From Solirubrobacteraceae bacterium (GTDB taxonomy: Bacteria > Actinomycetota > Thermoleophilia > Solirubrobacterales > Solirubrobacteraceae): a stretch of 12,694 bases of DNA. Position 1 is the first letter of the stretch. Each line of letters opens with the position of its first letter. The stretch lies in assembly GCA_025935735.1 (NCBI GenBank), contig JAICUS010000116.1, forward strand, positions 1 to 12,694, written 5' to 3'. The notes under the pieces are model-generated. The model searched no databases and had not been told where the DNA came from. It was given only the letters and a program-made list of their open reading frames with translations. The position numbers were made by a program, and so were the translations under genes. Positions 1 through 6,170 of this stretch are shown here, piece by piece.

Positions 1-331
1 CCTGCGCTTCCTTGAAGTCCTTCACCTCCAGGTGCTGGACGTCGTCGTCGTTGCAGTAGAGGCCCAGCGCGTCGACCATCGCCTGCAGGTAGACGCGCCA
101 CTTCTCGAGGTCGGTGTCGGTGGCCGCCGGCGCGGCGGGGAAGCGCTGCAGCAGCGCCCCGGACGACCGGGCGGGCAGCATCCGCTGCACCCCGCGATTG
201 CCGAGCGTGCGCTGCAGGGCCAGGACGTCGGGCGGGGCGACGATCGCGCGGCGGGGCTCGGGGACGGGCAGCGGCTCGTGTGGCGCCTCGGTCGCCCGGC
301 CGCGGATGGGTGCGAGGGCCCTGGAGGAGAT
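1..331 (-). CDS. Partial protein with N-terminal eCIS-type LQR..GNR motif (C-terminus outside window)
   Basis: The minus-strand frame is open from the left edge up to an in-frame TAG at 341-343 and reads as a credible protein. A Pro/Arg-rich N-terminal stretch leads into LALQRTLGNRGVQRML (about 223-176). A hydrophilic region follows with segments such as TDTDLEKWRVYLQAMVDALG and YCNDDDVQHLEVKDF. The LQR(T/x)xGNRxVxRLL pattern is known from DUF4157 proteins and other proteins encoded with extracellular contractile injection systems, where it usually lies near the N-terminus ahead of a variable cargo or toxin domain. It is therefore probably an eCIS-associated cargo, but only about 110 residues are visible and no effector domain can be named. 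There is no in-frame ATG, GTG or TTG between the upstream stop and the motif. The end given here is an ATC at 329-331, placed like a leaderless start behind a good promoter. A CTG at 269-271, or a GTG at 188-190 that would cut the motif, are alternatives. Confidence 0.6.
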   Translation of the reverse strand, partial: MSSRALAPIRGRATEAPHEPLPVPEPRRAIVAPPDVLALQRTLGNRGVQRMLPARSSGALLQRFPAAPAATDTDLEKWRVYLQAMVDALGLYCNDDDVQHLEVKDFKEAQ

Positions 332-337
332 GCGGCA

Positions 338-367
338 ACGCTAGGCGTGCGCGAGCGGCCGGGTCAA
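338..367 (-). promoter_or_regulatory. Candidate promoter of the eCIS-motif gene
   Basis: On the minus strand TTGACC (367-362) is followed after 18 bases by TAGCGT (343-338), which fits a TTGAcn / TAnnnT housekeeping promoter. The predicted transcription start falls about seven bases downstream, at 331, the first base of the ATC proposed as a leaderless start. The rest of the gap to the sigma gene (368-525) shows no gene that I can support. Confidence 0.45.
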
Positions 368-525
368 TCCGCTCCGCGTGGGTACGCCGAGCGGTCGTCC
401 CACCGGATTCGCGTCCGGCGCGACGCCGCGTGCCTCGCGGCCGTTCCGGACGGCGGAGGCGCCACGTTCCCGGCGCCGGCCGCCGACCCGGACGACGTCT
501 CGATCCGGACATCGCTGCGCCGGGC

Positions 526-551
526 GTCACAGACTTCCCCGCAAGCGCATC
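526..551 (+). promoter_or_regulatory. Candidate ECF-type autoregulatory promoter
   Basis: GTCACA (526-531) and CATC (548-551) are separated by exactly 16 bases upstream of the sigma factor GTG at 562. This resembles the TGTCACA-N16-CGTC promoters described for ECF41 sigma factors, although this sigma factor lacks the C-terminal extension of ECF41. ECF sigma genes are often autoregulated, so the match is a hypothesis about this sigma factor's own target sequence. Confidence 0.3.
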
Positions 552-561
552 CTAGATCCAG

Positions 562-1110
562 GTGAGACGACGAGAACGCGAGCTGGCGGACCCGGCGGCC
601 TTCGCCGAGCTCTACCGCGCCCGGGCGGACTCGGTCATGCGGTTCTTCTTGACGCGGACGTTCGACCTCGATCTCGCCGTCGAGCTGACGGCCGAGACGT
701 TCGCACTCGCCTTCGAGCGCCGGGCGCAGTTTCGCGGGGACAGCGAGGCGGAGGCGGTCGGCTGGGTCTTCGCCATCGCCCAGCGGCAGCTGGCGCTGTT
801 CCATCGCTCCGGGAAGGTGCACCGCCGGGCGCTCGACCGGCTCGAGCTGCAGCTTCCGGCGCCGTCCGAGGAGGACGTCGAGCGGGCGGTGGAGCTCATC
901 GCGGCCGAGCAGCAGCACGCCGACCTGAACCGGCGGCTGAGCGCGTTGCCCGCTCGTCAACGCGATGCCGTGGCGTTGCGCGTGGTCGACGAGCTCTCGT
1001 ACTCCGAGGTGGCCGAGCGCCTGGGCGTGAGCGAGCAGACGGCGCGCGCTCGCGTCTCGCGCGGGCTGTCGGCTCTGCGAGCCCGGCTAGCCGTCCCCCA
1101 GGAGGCCTGA
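562..1110 (+). CDS. ECF-type RNA polymerase sigma factor (sigma-70 family)
   Basis: A 182-residue alternative sigma factor that would direct RNA polymerase to a stress or envelope regulon. Region 2 spans about residues 11-83 (FAELYRARADSVMRFFL, the LTAETFALAF helix, and the WVFAIAQRQL segment used in -10 recognition). After a short acidic linker, region 4 spans about 120-176 with the typical LSALPARQRDAVALRVVDEL start and the helix-turn-helix SYSEVAERLGVSEQTARARV that reads the -35 element. The length is normal for a minimal ECF factor, and there is no SnoaL-like C-terminal extension. The start is GTG at 562; AGG directly in front is too close to be a good ribosome site, so the message may be nearly leaderless. 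One base separates the stop from the next start, so the two genes form an operon. ECF subgroup and stimulus cannot be assigned from the sequence alone. Confidence 0.88.
   Translation: MRRRERELADPAAFAELYRARADSVMRFFLTRTFDLDLAVELTAETFALAFERRAQFRGDSEAEAVGWVFAIAQRQLALFHRSGKVHRRALDRLELQLPAPSEEDVERAVELIAAEQQHADLNRRLSALPARQRDAVALRVVDELSYSEVAERLGVSEQTARARVSRGLSALRARLAVPQEA
1100..1105 (+). promoter_or_regulatory. Ribosome binding site AGGAGG
   Basis: A perfect AGGAGG lies six bases before the ATG at 1112, inside the last codons of the sigma factor gene. It fixes the start of the downstream membrane protein and implies translational coupling. Confidence 0.75.
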
Positions 1111-1111
1111 G

Positions 1112-1714
1112 ATGGAGTTCGACGCCCTGGCGCGACTCGGCGAGCAGTTCGAACGGCTGTCGGCGGCGCCGCCGCCGCGCCGTCGCCGGATTCGCCTGCG
1201 CTCGTCCGCGGCTGTCGTGGCGGCAGTGTGCGCCGGGGTCGCGGGCACCGCGAGCGCCGCCACCGTGATCGCCGTGTCTACCGGCGGCGGCACGCAGGAA
1301 GCCGAGCTGCGCCACGCGTTCAAGTCGCCCGGACCGGCGCCCGCCGGACTGGCGGCCGCCTACTCCGCGCTGGCCGATGGCAAGGTCCACGCGGGGCCGC
1401 CGGTCGCGGGCGCGCGCGTGACCGTCCACGGCAGCCCGGCGGGCGGGTGCATCAGCGTGCTGCCCGACGGCGCGCTGGGTCCCGGCGGCGGCTGCTTCAC
1501 CGCGCAGGACGTGAAGGCGGGCGGTCTGTGGGAGACCGTCGGCGACATCCTGGTCGTCCTCGTGCCCGACGCGGCGACCGGCATCTCGGTCCGGGCCGCC
1601 GACGGGGCGCGCCGGCCGGCGACGGCGACCGGCAACCTCATCGTGGCCCGCCGCTCAGACGTCGTCAGCTACACGGTCGGCGGGAAAAAGACCACCATCG
1701 CGGCCGACGGGTGA
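1112..1714 (+). CDS. Single-pass membrane protein co-transcribed with the ECF sigma factor (possible atypical anti-sigma factor)
   Basis: A 200-residue protein with a short N-terminal cytoplasmic segment (1-30, ending in the positive cluster RRRRIRLR), one membrane helix at about 32-55, and an extracytoplasmic domain of about 145 residues rich in Gly, Ala and Val. The outer domain holds two cysteines (about 113 and 128) flanked by glycines, possibly a disulfide. The position, one base after an ECF sigma gene, is where a regulator of that sigma factor usually lies. However, the cytoplasmic part is only about 30 residues and has no HxxxCxxC zinc anti-sigma motif. It could be an anti-sigma factor of an unusual short type, a sensor, or simply a target of the sigma factor. 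I do not recognise the outer domain. The start is well supported by the AGGAGG site. The gene ends five bases before the 3' end of the opposing tRNA gene. Confidence 0.75.
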   Translation: MEFDALARLGEQFERLSAAPPPRRRRIRLRSSAAVVAAVCAGVAGTASAATVIAVSTGGGTQEAELRHAFKSPGPAPAGLAAAYSALADGKVHAGPPVAGARVTVHGSPAGGCISVLPDGALGPGGGCFTAQDVKAGGLWETVGDILVVLVPDAATGISVRAADGARRPATATGNLIVARRSDVVSYTVGGKKTTIAADG

Positions 1715-1719
1715 TCCAG

Positions 1720-1809
1720 CGGAGGGGGAGGGATTCGAACCCTCGGTGCAGGGGTTACCCACACAACGGTTTTCGAGACCGCCCGATTCAACCACTCTCG
1801 CACCCCTCC
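1720..1809 (-). tRNA. tRNA-Ser (anticodon CGA)
   Basis: Reading the minus strand from 1809, acceptor strand GGAGGGG pairs with CCCCTCC and is followed by discriminator G at 1720. Next are U8, a 3-bp D stem (CGA/TCG) with a GTGGTTGAA-type loop, and an anticodon stem GCGGT/ACCGT around loop CTCGAAA, giving anticodon CGA. A long class II variable arm pairs around TAA, and the T arm is GAGGG-TTCGAAT-CCCTC. The long variable arm and CGA anticodon identify serine decoding UCG, a common codon in GC-rich genomes. CCA is not encoded. The gene lies 25 bases downstream of tadA on the same strand, so the two may share a transcript. Confidence 0.95.
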
Positions 1810-1834
1810 GGGGTGACGCCGCTGAGGGTAGCGA

Positions 1835-2299
1835 TCAGCGCCTGCGGGCGGCGAAGAACGCGGTCAGCAGCGCGGCGCAGTCGGCGGCCAGGACGCCCGG
1901 CGTGACCTGCGGGCGGTGGTTCAGGCGCGGCTCGGCGAGGATGTCGAGCACGGAGCCGGCGGCGCCGGCCTTGGGGTCGGCGGTGCCGTAGACCACGCGC
2001 GGGACGCGCGCGAGGACGATCGCGCCGGCGCACATCGCGCACGGCTCGAGCGTGATGTAGAGGACGGTGTCGAGCAGCCGCCAGGAGCCGAGCGCCCGGG
2101 CCGCCTCGCGCAGCGCGAGCATCTCCGCGTGCGCGCTGGGGTCCTGGCGCAGCTCGCGCTCGTTGTGGGCCGCCGCGATGACCGCGCCGTCCGGGCCGGC
2201 GACGACCGCTCCGACCGGGACGTCGTCGTGCTCGAGCGCCCGCCGGGCCTCGGCGATCGCCAGCCGCATGAGGCGCTCATCTGTGCACAGAGAATTCAC
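1835..2299 (-). CDS. tadA: tRNA adenosine(34) deaminase / nucleoside deaminase family
   Basis: A 154-residue zinc-dependent deaminase of the cytidine/deoxycytidylate deaminase fold. The zinc and catalytic signature is complete: H57-A-E59 (HAEMLAL) and P86-C87-AM-C90 (EPCAMCAGA). It is preceded by VPVGAVVAGPDG and the N46 of the HNE motif, and followed by RVVYGTADPKAGAAGS, all typical of TadA. TadA converts A34 of tRNA-Arg(ACG) to inosine in the cytoplasm. Another nucleoside deaminase (for example guanine deaminase) is less likely because the length and the GTADPKAGAAGS stretch fit TadA. The start is GTG at 2297-2299, chosen because TadA proteins usually carry about ten residues before the MRLAI segment; an ATG at 2267-2269 is the alternative. 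Neither has a clear ribosome site. A tRNA-Ser gene follows on the same strand. Confidence 0.88.
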   Translation of the reverse strand: MNSLCTDERLMRLAIAEARRALEHDDVPVGAVVAGPDGAVIAAAHNERELRQDPSAHAEMLALREAARALGSWRLLDTVLYITLEPCAMCAGAIVLARVPRVVYGTADPKAGAAGSVLDILAEPRLNHRPQVTPGVLAADCAALLTAFFAARRR

Positions 2300-2319
2300 G
2301 GTTTCGTGGCAATTGGGGG

Positions 2320-2348
2320 TTGTCGTGCAACTCCGGCCTGCCGATCAT
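2320..2348 (+). promoter_or_regulatory. Weak candidate promoter for the subtilisin gene
   Basis: In the 96-base gap between the divergent tadA and protease genes, TTGTCG (2320-2325) and GATCAT (2343-2348) are 17 bases apart. The spacing is right but the -10 match is poor. Nothing else convincing is seen in the gap. Confidence 0.22.
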
Positions 2349-2395
2349 GTTCTAGAGCCGGGACGGACCAACCGCCGCCGCCCGTCCGTCCGATC

Positions 2396-3700
2396 ATGCA
2401 CCTGCGCCGCCACCTGTTGCCCGTCCTGCTCGCCACCGCCCTGGCGGCGATCCTGCCCGCGGGCGCCCGGGCCGCCTCCGCGCCGTACCGGCCGGGCGTG
2501 GTGGTGGTGCGCTATGCGGGCGAGCACGCAGGCGGCGTGCCGCGGACCCGGGCGGTCGAGCTGCCCGCCGGCGAGAGCGTGGCCGAGGGGGTGCGCCGGC
2601 TGCGCGCGCGCCCCGGCGTGCTCAGCGCCACCCCGAGCTACATGGCCCACGTCTCGGGCTACGTCCCGTCGGACCCCGGCAACGGCGCGCCCGGCGGCTG
2701 GGAGGCGCTGCAGTGGAACTTCCTGCCCACGACCGGCGTCGACGCGCCGGACGCCTGGCAGCACCTCATCGACGCCGGCCGCCCGGGCGGCAAGGGCGTG
2801 GTGGTGGCGGTCGTGGACACCGGGATCGCCTACTCGAGCCACGCGGGGTACGCGCGCTCGCCGGACTTCTCCTCGATCCGGTTCGTCCACGGCTACGACT
2901 TCGTCGATCACGACGCCTTTCCCAACGACGAGAACGGGCACGGCACGCACGTCGCGGGGACGATCGCCGAGGGCACGAACAACGGCGTCGGCCTGACCGG
3001 GCTGGCCTACGGCGTCAAGCTGATGCCGATCCGGGTGCTCGACCGCCACGGGTGGGGCGACACGGTGCCGATCGCCAAGGGCATCCGCTGGGCGGTCGAC
3101 CACGGCGCGCAGGTGATCAATATGTCGTTCGAGTTCCCGACCGGGATCAAGCGCGTGCAGATCCCCGACATCATGGACGCGCTCGCGTACGCCCGCAGCC
3201 ACGACGTGCTCGTGGTCGGCGCCGCCGGCAACGCGGAGCAGCCGGCCGTCGCATATCCCGCGCGGGCGGGCGACGTGCTCTCCGTGGGCGCGACGACCGA
3301 GCGCGGCTGCGAGGCCAAGTACTCCAACGAGGGGCGCGACCTGGACATCGTCGCGCCGGGCGGCGGCCGGGACGCGCCGCTGCACCACGACCCGAACTGC
3401 CACCCCAAGGCGTCCGGCCGCGGCATCTACCAGATGACGTTCCTCAAGACCGCGTCGCCGCTGCGCTTCGGGCTGCCGAGCGGATACGTCGGCACCTCGA
3501 TGGCCGCGCCGCACGTCACCGCCGCGGCCGCGCTGGTGATCGCCTCGGGGCTGCTCGGCCCGGCGCCGGCGCCGGACGCGATCGAGCGGCGCCTGGAGCT
3601 GACCGCGCGCGACCTCGGCGCGCCCGGCTGGGACAAGCACTACGGCTGGGGGCTGCTCGACGCGGGGCGGGCGACCGACCCCGCGATCCCGGTCACGTAG
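2396..3700 (+). CDS. Secreted subtilisin-like serine protease (S8 family)
   Basis: A 434-residue secreted endopeptidase. Residues 1-26 form a Sec signal peptide (basic MHLRRH, hydrophobic core, ARA cleavage site). Residues about 29-84 look like a short I9-type propeptide (PYRPGVVVVRYAG through PGVLSATPSYMAHV). The catalytic domain fills about 98-425 with the complete triad: D141 in VVAVVDTGIA, H182 in NGHGTHVAGT and S368 in GTSMAAPHVTAAAA. The oxyanion asparagine is N279 in GAAGN. Two cysteines, C305 and C335, lie in and just before a segment (322-362) between the DIVAPGGG strand and the catalytic serine, and could form a disulfide. There is no C-terminal anchor or extra domain, so it is probably released. 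The frame is open upstream, but the ATG at 2396 directly precedes the signal peptide and is the only sensible start; no Shine-Dalgarno sequence is visible. The last eight bases overlap the convergent stress-protein gene. Confidence 0.93.
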   Translation: MHLRRHLLPVLLATALAAILPAGARAASAPYRPGVVVVRYAGEHAGGVPRTRAVELPAGESVAEGVRRLRARPGVLSATPSYMAHVSGYVPSDPGNGAPGGWEALQWNFLPTTGVDAPDAWQHLIDAGRPGGKGVVVAVVDTGIAYSSHAGYARSPDFSSIRFVHGYDFVDHDAFPNDENGHGTHVAGTIAEGTNNGVGLTGLAYGVKLMPIRVLDRHGWGDTVPIAKGIRWAVDHGAQVINMSFEFPTGIKRVQIPDIMDALAYARSHDVLVVGAAGNAEQPAVAYPARAGDVLSVGATTERGCEAKYSNEGRDLDIVAPGGGRDAPLHHDPNCHPKASGRGIYQMTFLKTASPLRFGLPSGYVGTSMAAPHVTAAAALVIASGLLGPAPAPDAIERRLELTARDLGAPGWDKHYGWGLLDAGRATDPAIPVT

Positions 3701-4136
3701 TCCGGACGATCAGCACCGAGCAGGGCGCGTGGTGGGAGACCCTGTTCGGCACCGAGCCGAGCAGGAAGCGCCGCGCGCCGGTCATGCCCTTGTTGCCGAC
3801 GACGATCAGGTCCGCGCCGCGCTCCTCGGCCACGTCGAGGATCGCGTCCGCCGGGTCGCCCTCGCGGGCGAACGTCTCCACCTCCAGCCCAGCCTCGCGC
3901 ACGACGTCGGCCGCGTCGCTGAGCGTCGCGTCGACCTCCTCGCGCGGGTTGACCATCCACTGCAGGTCGTCGGGGATCTGCTTGGCCTCCTCGCGCAGGC
4001 GCGCCTGCGGCACCGGCTCGTAGGCCGACACGAGGCAGACGGCGGCGCCGACCGACTTGGCGAGGTCGATCGCCTCCTCGACGGCCTTGCGGGCCGTTTC
4101 CGACCCGTCGGTTCCCACCACGATCGACCGGAACAT
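3693..4136 (-). CDS. Universal stress protein, ATP-binding type (UspA family)
   Basis: A 147-residue single-domain Usp. It starts with the beta-1 segment MFRSIVVGTDGSE (D10 is the usual adenine-side acid). It ends with the ATP phosphate-binding signature G-2x-G-9x-G-S: G114, G117, G127, S128 in VVGNKGMTGARRFLLGSV, followed by APCSVLIVR. These residues mark the nucleotide-binding branch of the family, cytoplasmic proteins usually acting as dimers in stress survival. The ATG at 4136 is preferred over the in-frame ATG at 4148 and the longer extension, because the family begins at this strand and a TATGAT hexamer ends exactly seven bases before it, as in a leaderless gene. The stop overlaps the 3' end of the subtilisin gene by eight bases. 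A second, divergent Usp-like gene lies upstream on the same strand. Confidence 0.92.
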   Translation of the reverse strand: MFRSIVVGTDGSETARKAVEEAIDLAKSVGAAVCLVSAYEPVPQARLREEAKQIPDDLQWMVNPREEVDATLSDAADVVREAGLEVETFAREGDPADAILDVAEERGADLIVVGNKGMTGARRFLLGSVPNRVSHHAPCSVLIVRTT

Positions 4137-4143
4137 GGGCGCG

Positions 4144-4149
4144 ATCATA
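4144..4149 (-). promoter_or_regulatory. -10 element TATGAT of a leaderless usp message
   Basis: TATGAT (4149-4144 on the minus strand) is a near-perfect -10 hexamer. Seven bases separate it from the ATG at 4136, so the predicted transcription start is the A of the start codon. No good -35 hexamer is seen at 16-18 bases. Confidence 0.45.
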
Positions 4150-4177
4150 ACCAGGGCCACCGTCCCGGTCCGCCGGT

Positions 4178-4261
4178 TCAGAGCTTGACGATCGCGATGA
4201 CCGCGGCGGCGATCACGCACACGAGGATCACGACCTGCAGCCAGATCCAGAACCGGGGCAA
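4178..4261 (-). CDS. Possible 27-residue single-span membrane peptide
   Basis: In the 152-base gap between the two Usp genes, the minus strand encodes LPRFWIWLQVVILVCVIAAA followed by VIAIVKL and a TGA. It is one strongly hydrophobic helix with an Arg at one end and a Lys at the other, a plausible transmembrane peptide. A TTG at 4259-4261 is the likeliest start; a CTG at 4268-4270 would add three residues. No ribosome site is seen. The frame is the same as that of the upstream Usp-like gene, whose TGA at 4289-4291 is nine codons before the TTG, so expression would need reinitiation or read-through. Aromatic residues at the membrane edge and a positive C-terminus argue for a real small protein, but chance in GC-rich DNA cannot be excluded. 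Confidence 0.35.
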   Translation of the reverse strand: MPRFWIWLQVVILVCVIAAAVIAIVKL

Positions 4262-4288
4262 GCCCGGCAGGCTAGCGGGGCCGCCGGC

Positions 4289-4726
4289 TCAGGCGGTCAC
4301 CTGCTCCCCGGCGTTCGCGGTCACGGTGGTCACCGGCAGCCCGAGACCGGCCGCCTTGCTCGGGAGGTCGAGCTTGAGCCACTTGGACACCCGCGTGGGC
4401 AGCGTCGAGATGATGATCTCGTCGAAGCCGTGGATGTTGATGGCGTCCTGGATCGCCGCCAGCGGCTCCGGGTCGCCGACCATGCCCTCGACGTGGCCGC
4501 CGGCGGCCTCCTCCAGCCGCGGCAGGGCCCGCGCGAGCGTCTGGTCGGCCTCCGACTGGCCCTGGTCCTCGGGATCGACCAGCTTGTGCAGCCCGTGCGC
4601 GGTGTTCGGCACCAGCAGCGTGAAGCTCGCCGGGCCTTTCGCGGCGCGCTCCCGGACCGCGGCGAGCAGCCCCGGAGTGGCGGCGGTGCGATTGGCCACC
4701 ACGAGGATCCTGGCCTCAGAGGTCAT
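4289..4726 (-). CDS. Usp-like protein lacking the ATP-binding motif
   Basis: A 145-residue protein with a Usp-like alternating beta/alpha pattern: strand ARILVVANRTAATPGLLAAV at the N-terminus, then FTLLVPNTAHGLH, a charged helix, VEGMVGDPEPLAAIQDAI (about 79-96) and DEIIISTLPTRVSKWLKLDL (102-121). The DEIIxSTLPxxxSxWLxxDLP pattern is one I associate with actinobacterial Usp-like proteins and with the C-terminal domains of some GABA-permease-type transporters. The G-2x-G-9x-G(S/T) phosphate-binding loop is absent, so ATP binding is unlikely. The function is unknown; a cytoplasmic stress or regulatory role is an inference from the fold and the neighbouring Usp gene. The ATG at 4726 has a good ribosome site (AGGGAG, six bases away) and a well-formed promoter upstream, so this gene probably heads its own transcript. 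Confidence 0.8.
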   Translation of the reverse strand: MTSEARILVVANRTAATPGLLAAVRERAAKGPASFTLLVPNTAHGLHKLVDPEDQGQSEADQTLARALPRLEEAAGGHVEGMVGDPEPLAAIQDAINIHGFDEIIISTLPTRVSKWLKLDLPSKAAGLGLPVTTVTANAGEQVTA

Positions 4727-4732
4727 GCGGCT

Positions 4733-4738
4733 CTCCCT
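4733..4738 (-). promoter_or_regulatory. Ribosome binding site AGGGAG
   Basis: AGGGAG on the minus strand (4738-4733) lies six bases before the ATG at 4726 and fixes that start. Confidence 0.6.
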
Positions 4739-4754
4739 TCTCGCGTTCGTGTGG

Positions 4755-4782
4755 ATTGTCGCAAGCGAGCGCGGTCCGTCAA
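4755..4782 (-). promoter_or_regulatory. Housekeeping-type promoter of the Usp-like gene
   Basis: TTGACG (4782-4777) and GACAAT (4760-4755) are separated by 16 bases on the minus strand. Five of six bases match the -35 consensus and four of six the -10. The predicted start near 4748 gives a leader of about 22 bases containing the AGGGAG site. This is the best sigma-70 type promoter in the window. Confidence 0.6.
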
Positions 4783-4796
4783 CCGCCGGCGCGCGT

Positions 4797-6170
4797 TCAG
4801 GCGGCGGCGAGCGCGCGGCGCAGGCGGGCGGCGGCCTCGGCGAGCGCCGGCTCGGGCACCCGGGCGTAGCCGAGCACCAGCGCCGGCGGGTGCGGGACGA
4901 TCGCGTGCGGGCCGAGCGGCTCGACGGCCAGGTCGAGCGCGGCGGCCGCCCGCACGACCGCGTCCTCCTCGCCGCCGGGCAGCAGGGCGAGCACGTGCAG
5001 CCCGGCCGCCGCCCCCTGCGCCCGCAGCCTCGGGAGCGCGCGCAGCAGCGCGTCGCGGCGGCGGCGGTAGGCGGGCCGGGTGTGGCGCAGGTGGCGGTCG
5101 AGCTCGCCGCGCGCGAGGAAGCCGGCCAGCGCGAGCTGCTCGAGCACCGGCGCGCCGAGGTCCGCCCGGCGCTTCTCCTCGGCGACCGTCGCGGCGAGCC
5201 GCGCCGGCAGCACCGCCCAGCCCAGCCGCAGCGCCGGCGCCAGCGACTTGGACACCGAGTGGGCGTGGACGACGTGGTCGGGCGCGAGCCCCTGCACGGC
5301 GCCGACCGGGGCGCGGTCGTAGCGGTACTCGGCGTCGTAGTCGTCCTCGATCACCAGCGCGCCGGTCCTCCGCGCCCAGGCCACGAGCGCCGCGCGCCGC
5401 TCCGGGGCGAGCACGGCGCCGGTCGGGAACTGGTGCGCGGGCGTGACCAGCACGGCGTCGGGCGCCGCGGCGGCCAGCGCGGCCACGTCGAGGCCGTCGC
5501 GGTCGACCGGGATCGGCACCGGCTCGAGGCCGTGGTGCGCCAGCAGCCCGCGCGTCTCGGCGTGCGACGGGTCCTCGACGCCGATCCGCCGCGCGCCCTG
5601 GGCCACCAGCGCGCGGGCGACCACCACCAGCACCTCGGACACGCCGCCGCAGACCACGATCCGCGCCGGATCGGCATCCACGCCCCGCACCCGCCCGAGG
5701 TACGCCGCGAGCTCGGCCCGCAGCCGCGGGTGCCCGGCCGCGTCGGGATAGCCGAGGTCCGCGTCGGCGACCGCCGCCAGCGCGCGCCGCAGCGCGGCGC
5801 CCCAGGCGCGCCGCGGGAACAGCGCGACGTCCGGCGTGCCCGGCCGCAGGTCGAGCCGCGGCGGGCGCGTCACCGGCGGGGCGTCGAGCGCCGCGGGGCG
5901 CTCGGCCGTCTCGGCCGCGACGACCGGAGCCGCCCCTCGCCGGACGGTCAGGTAGCCCTCGGCCACGAGCTGGCCGTAGGCGTCGACGACCACGCCGCGC
6001 GAGACGCCCAGCGAACCGGCCAGCGCCCGCGAGGACGGCAGCCGCGTCCCCGGCGCGAGCCGCCCGGACGTCACCCCGTCGCGCAGCTGCCCCTCCAGCT
6101 GCGCCCGCAGCGACCGCCCACCGCCCCGGGCGAGCGCCACAAGCAGCTCCGGCGAACTGGTCCCATTCAT
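4797..6170 (-). CDS. MocR/PdxR-type transcriptional regulator (GntR wHTH fused to PLP aminotransferase-like domain)
   Basis: A 457-residue regulator. The N-terminal GntR winged helix (about 6-80) shows SLRAQLEGQLRDGVTSGRL, the PGTRLPSSRALAGSLGVSRG recognition region and VVDAYGQLVAEGYL. After a linker, a fold-type I aminotransferase-like domain (about 107-457) carries RPGTPDVALFPRRAW, LGYPDAAGHPRLR, IEDDYDAEYRY with the PLP-ring acid, and Schiff-base lysine K308 in HSVSKSLAPALRLGW. Such proteins sense PLP or an amino compound and control vitamin B6, GABA or amino-acid related genes, often a divergent neighbour. The neighbour here is an EamA permease, its probable target. An upstream extension to 6239 would overlap that gene and adds no conserved sequence, so the ATG at 6170 was chosen. 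An ACTGGTCCC box lies just inside the coding start, consistent with autorepression. The ligand cannot be predicted. Confidence 0.92.
   Translation of the reverse strand: MNGTSSPELLVALARGGGRSLRAQLEGQLRDGVTSGRLAPGTRLPSSRALAGSLGVSRGVVVDAYGQLVAEGYLTVRRGAAPVVAAETAERPAALDAPPVTRPPRLDLRPGTPDVALFPRRAWGAALRRALAAVADADLGYPDAAGHPRLRAELAAYLGRVRGVDADPARIVVCGGVSEVLVVVARALVAQGARRIGVEDPSHAETRGLLAHHGLEPVPIPVDRDGLDVAALAAAAPDAVLVTPAHQFPTGAVLAPERRAALVAWARRTGALVIEDDYDAEYRYDRAPVGAVQGLAPDHVVHAHSVSKSLAPALRLGWAVLPARLAATVAEEKRRADLGAPVLEQLALAGFLARGELDRHLRHTRPAYRRRRDALLRALPRLRAQGAAAGLHVLALLPGGEEDAVVRAAAALDLAVEPLGPHAIVPHPPALVLGYARVPEPALAEAAARLRRALAAA

Noticed and set aside
32..565. Plus-strand frame at the left edge ending at the sigma gene
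   Set aside because: Composition is compositional noise (Arg/Gly/Ala-rich). The minus strand reads as the protein with the LQR..GNR motif.
1720..1809. tRNA-Ser as an integration site for a mobile element
   Set aside because: No integrase gene and no duplicated tRNA 3' end were seen in the window.
1801..1815. Hairpin CACCCC-TCC-GGGGTG between tadA and the tRNA
   Set aside because: It is formed partly by the tRNA acceptor strand and lacks a U tract, so it is not supported as a terminator.
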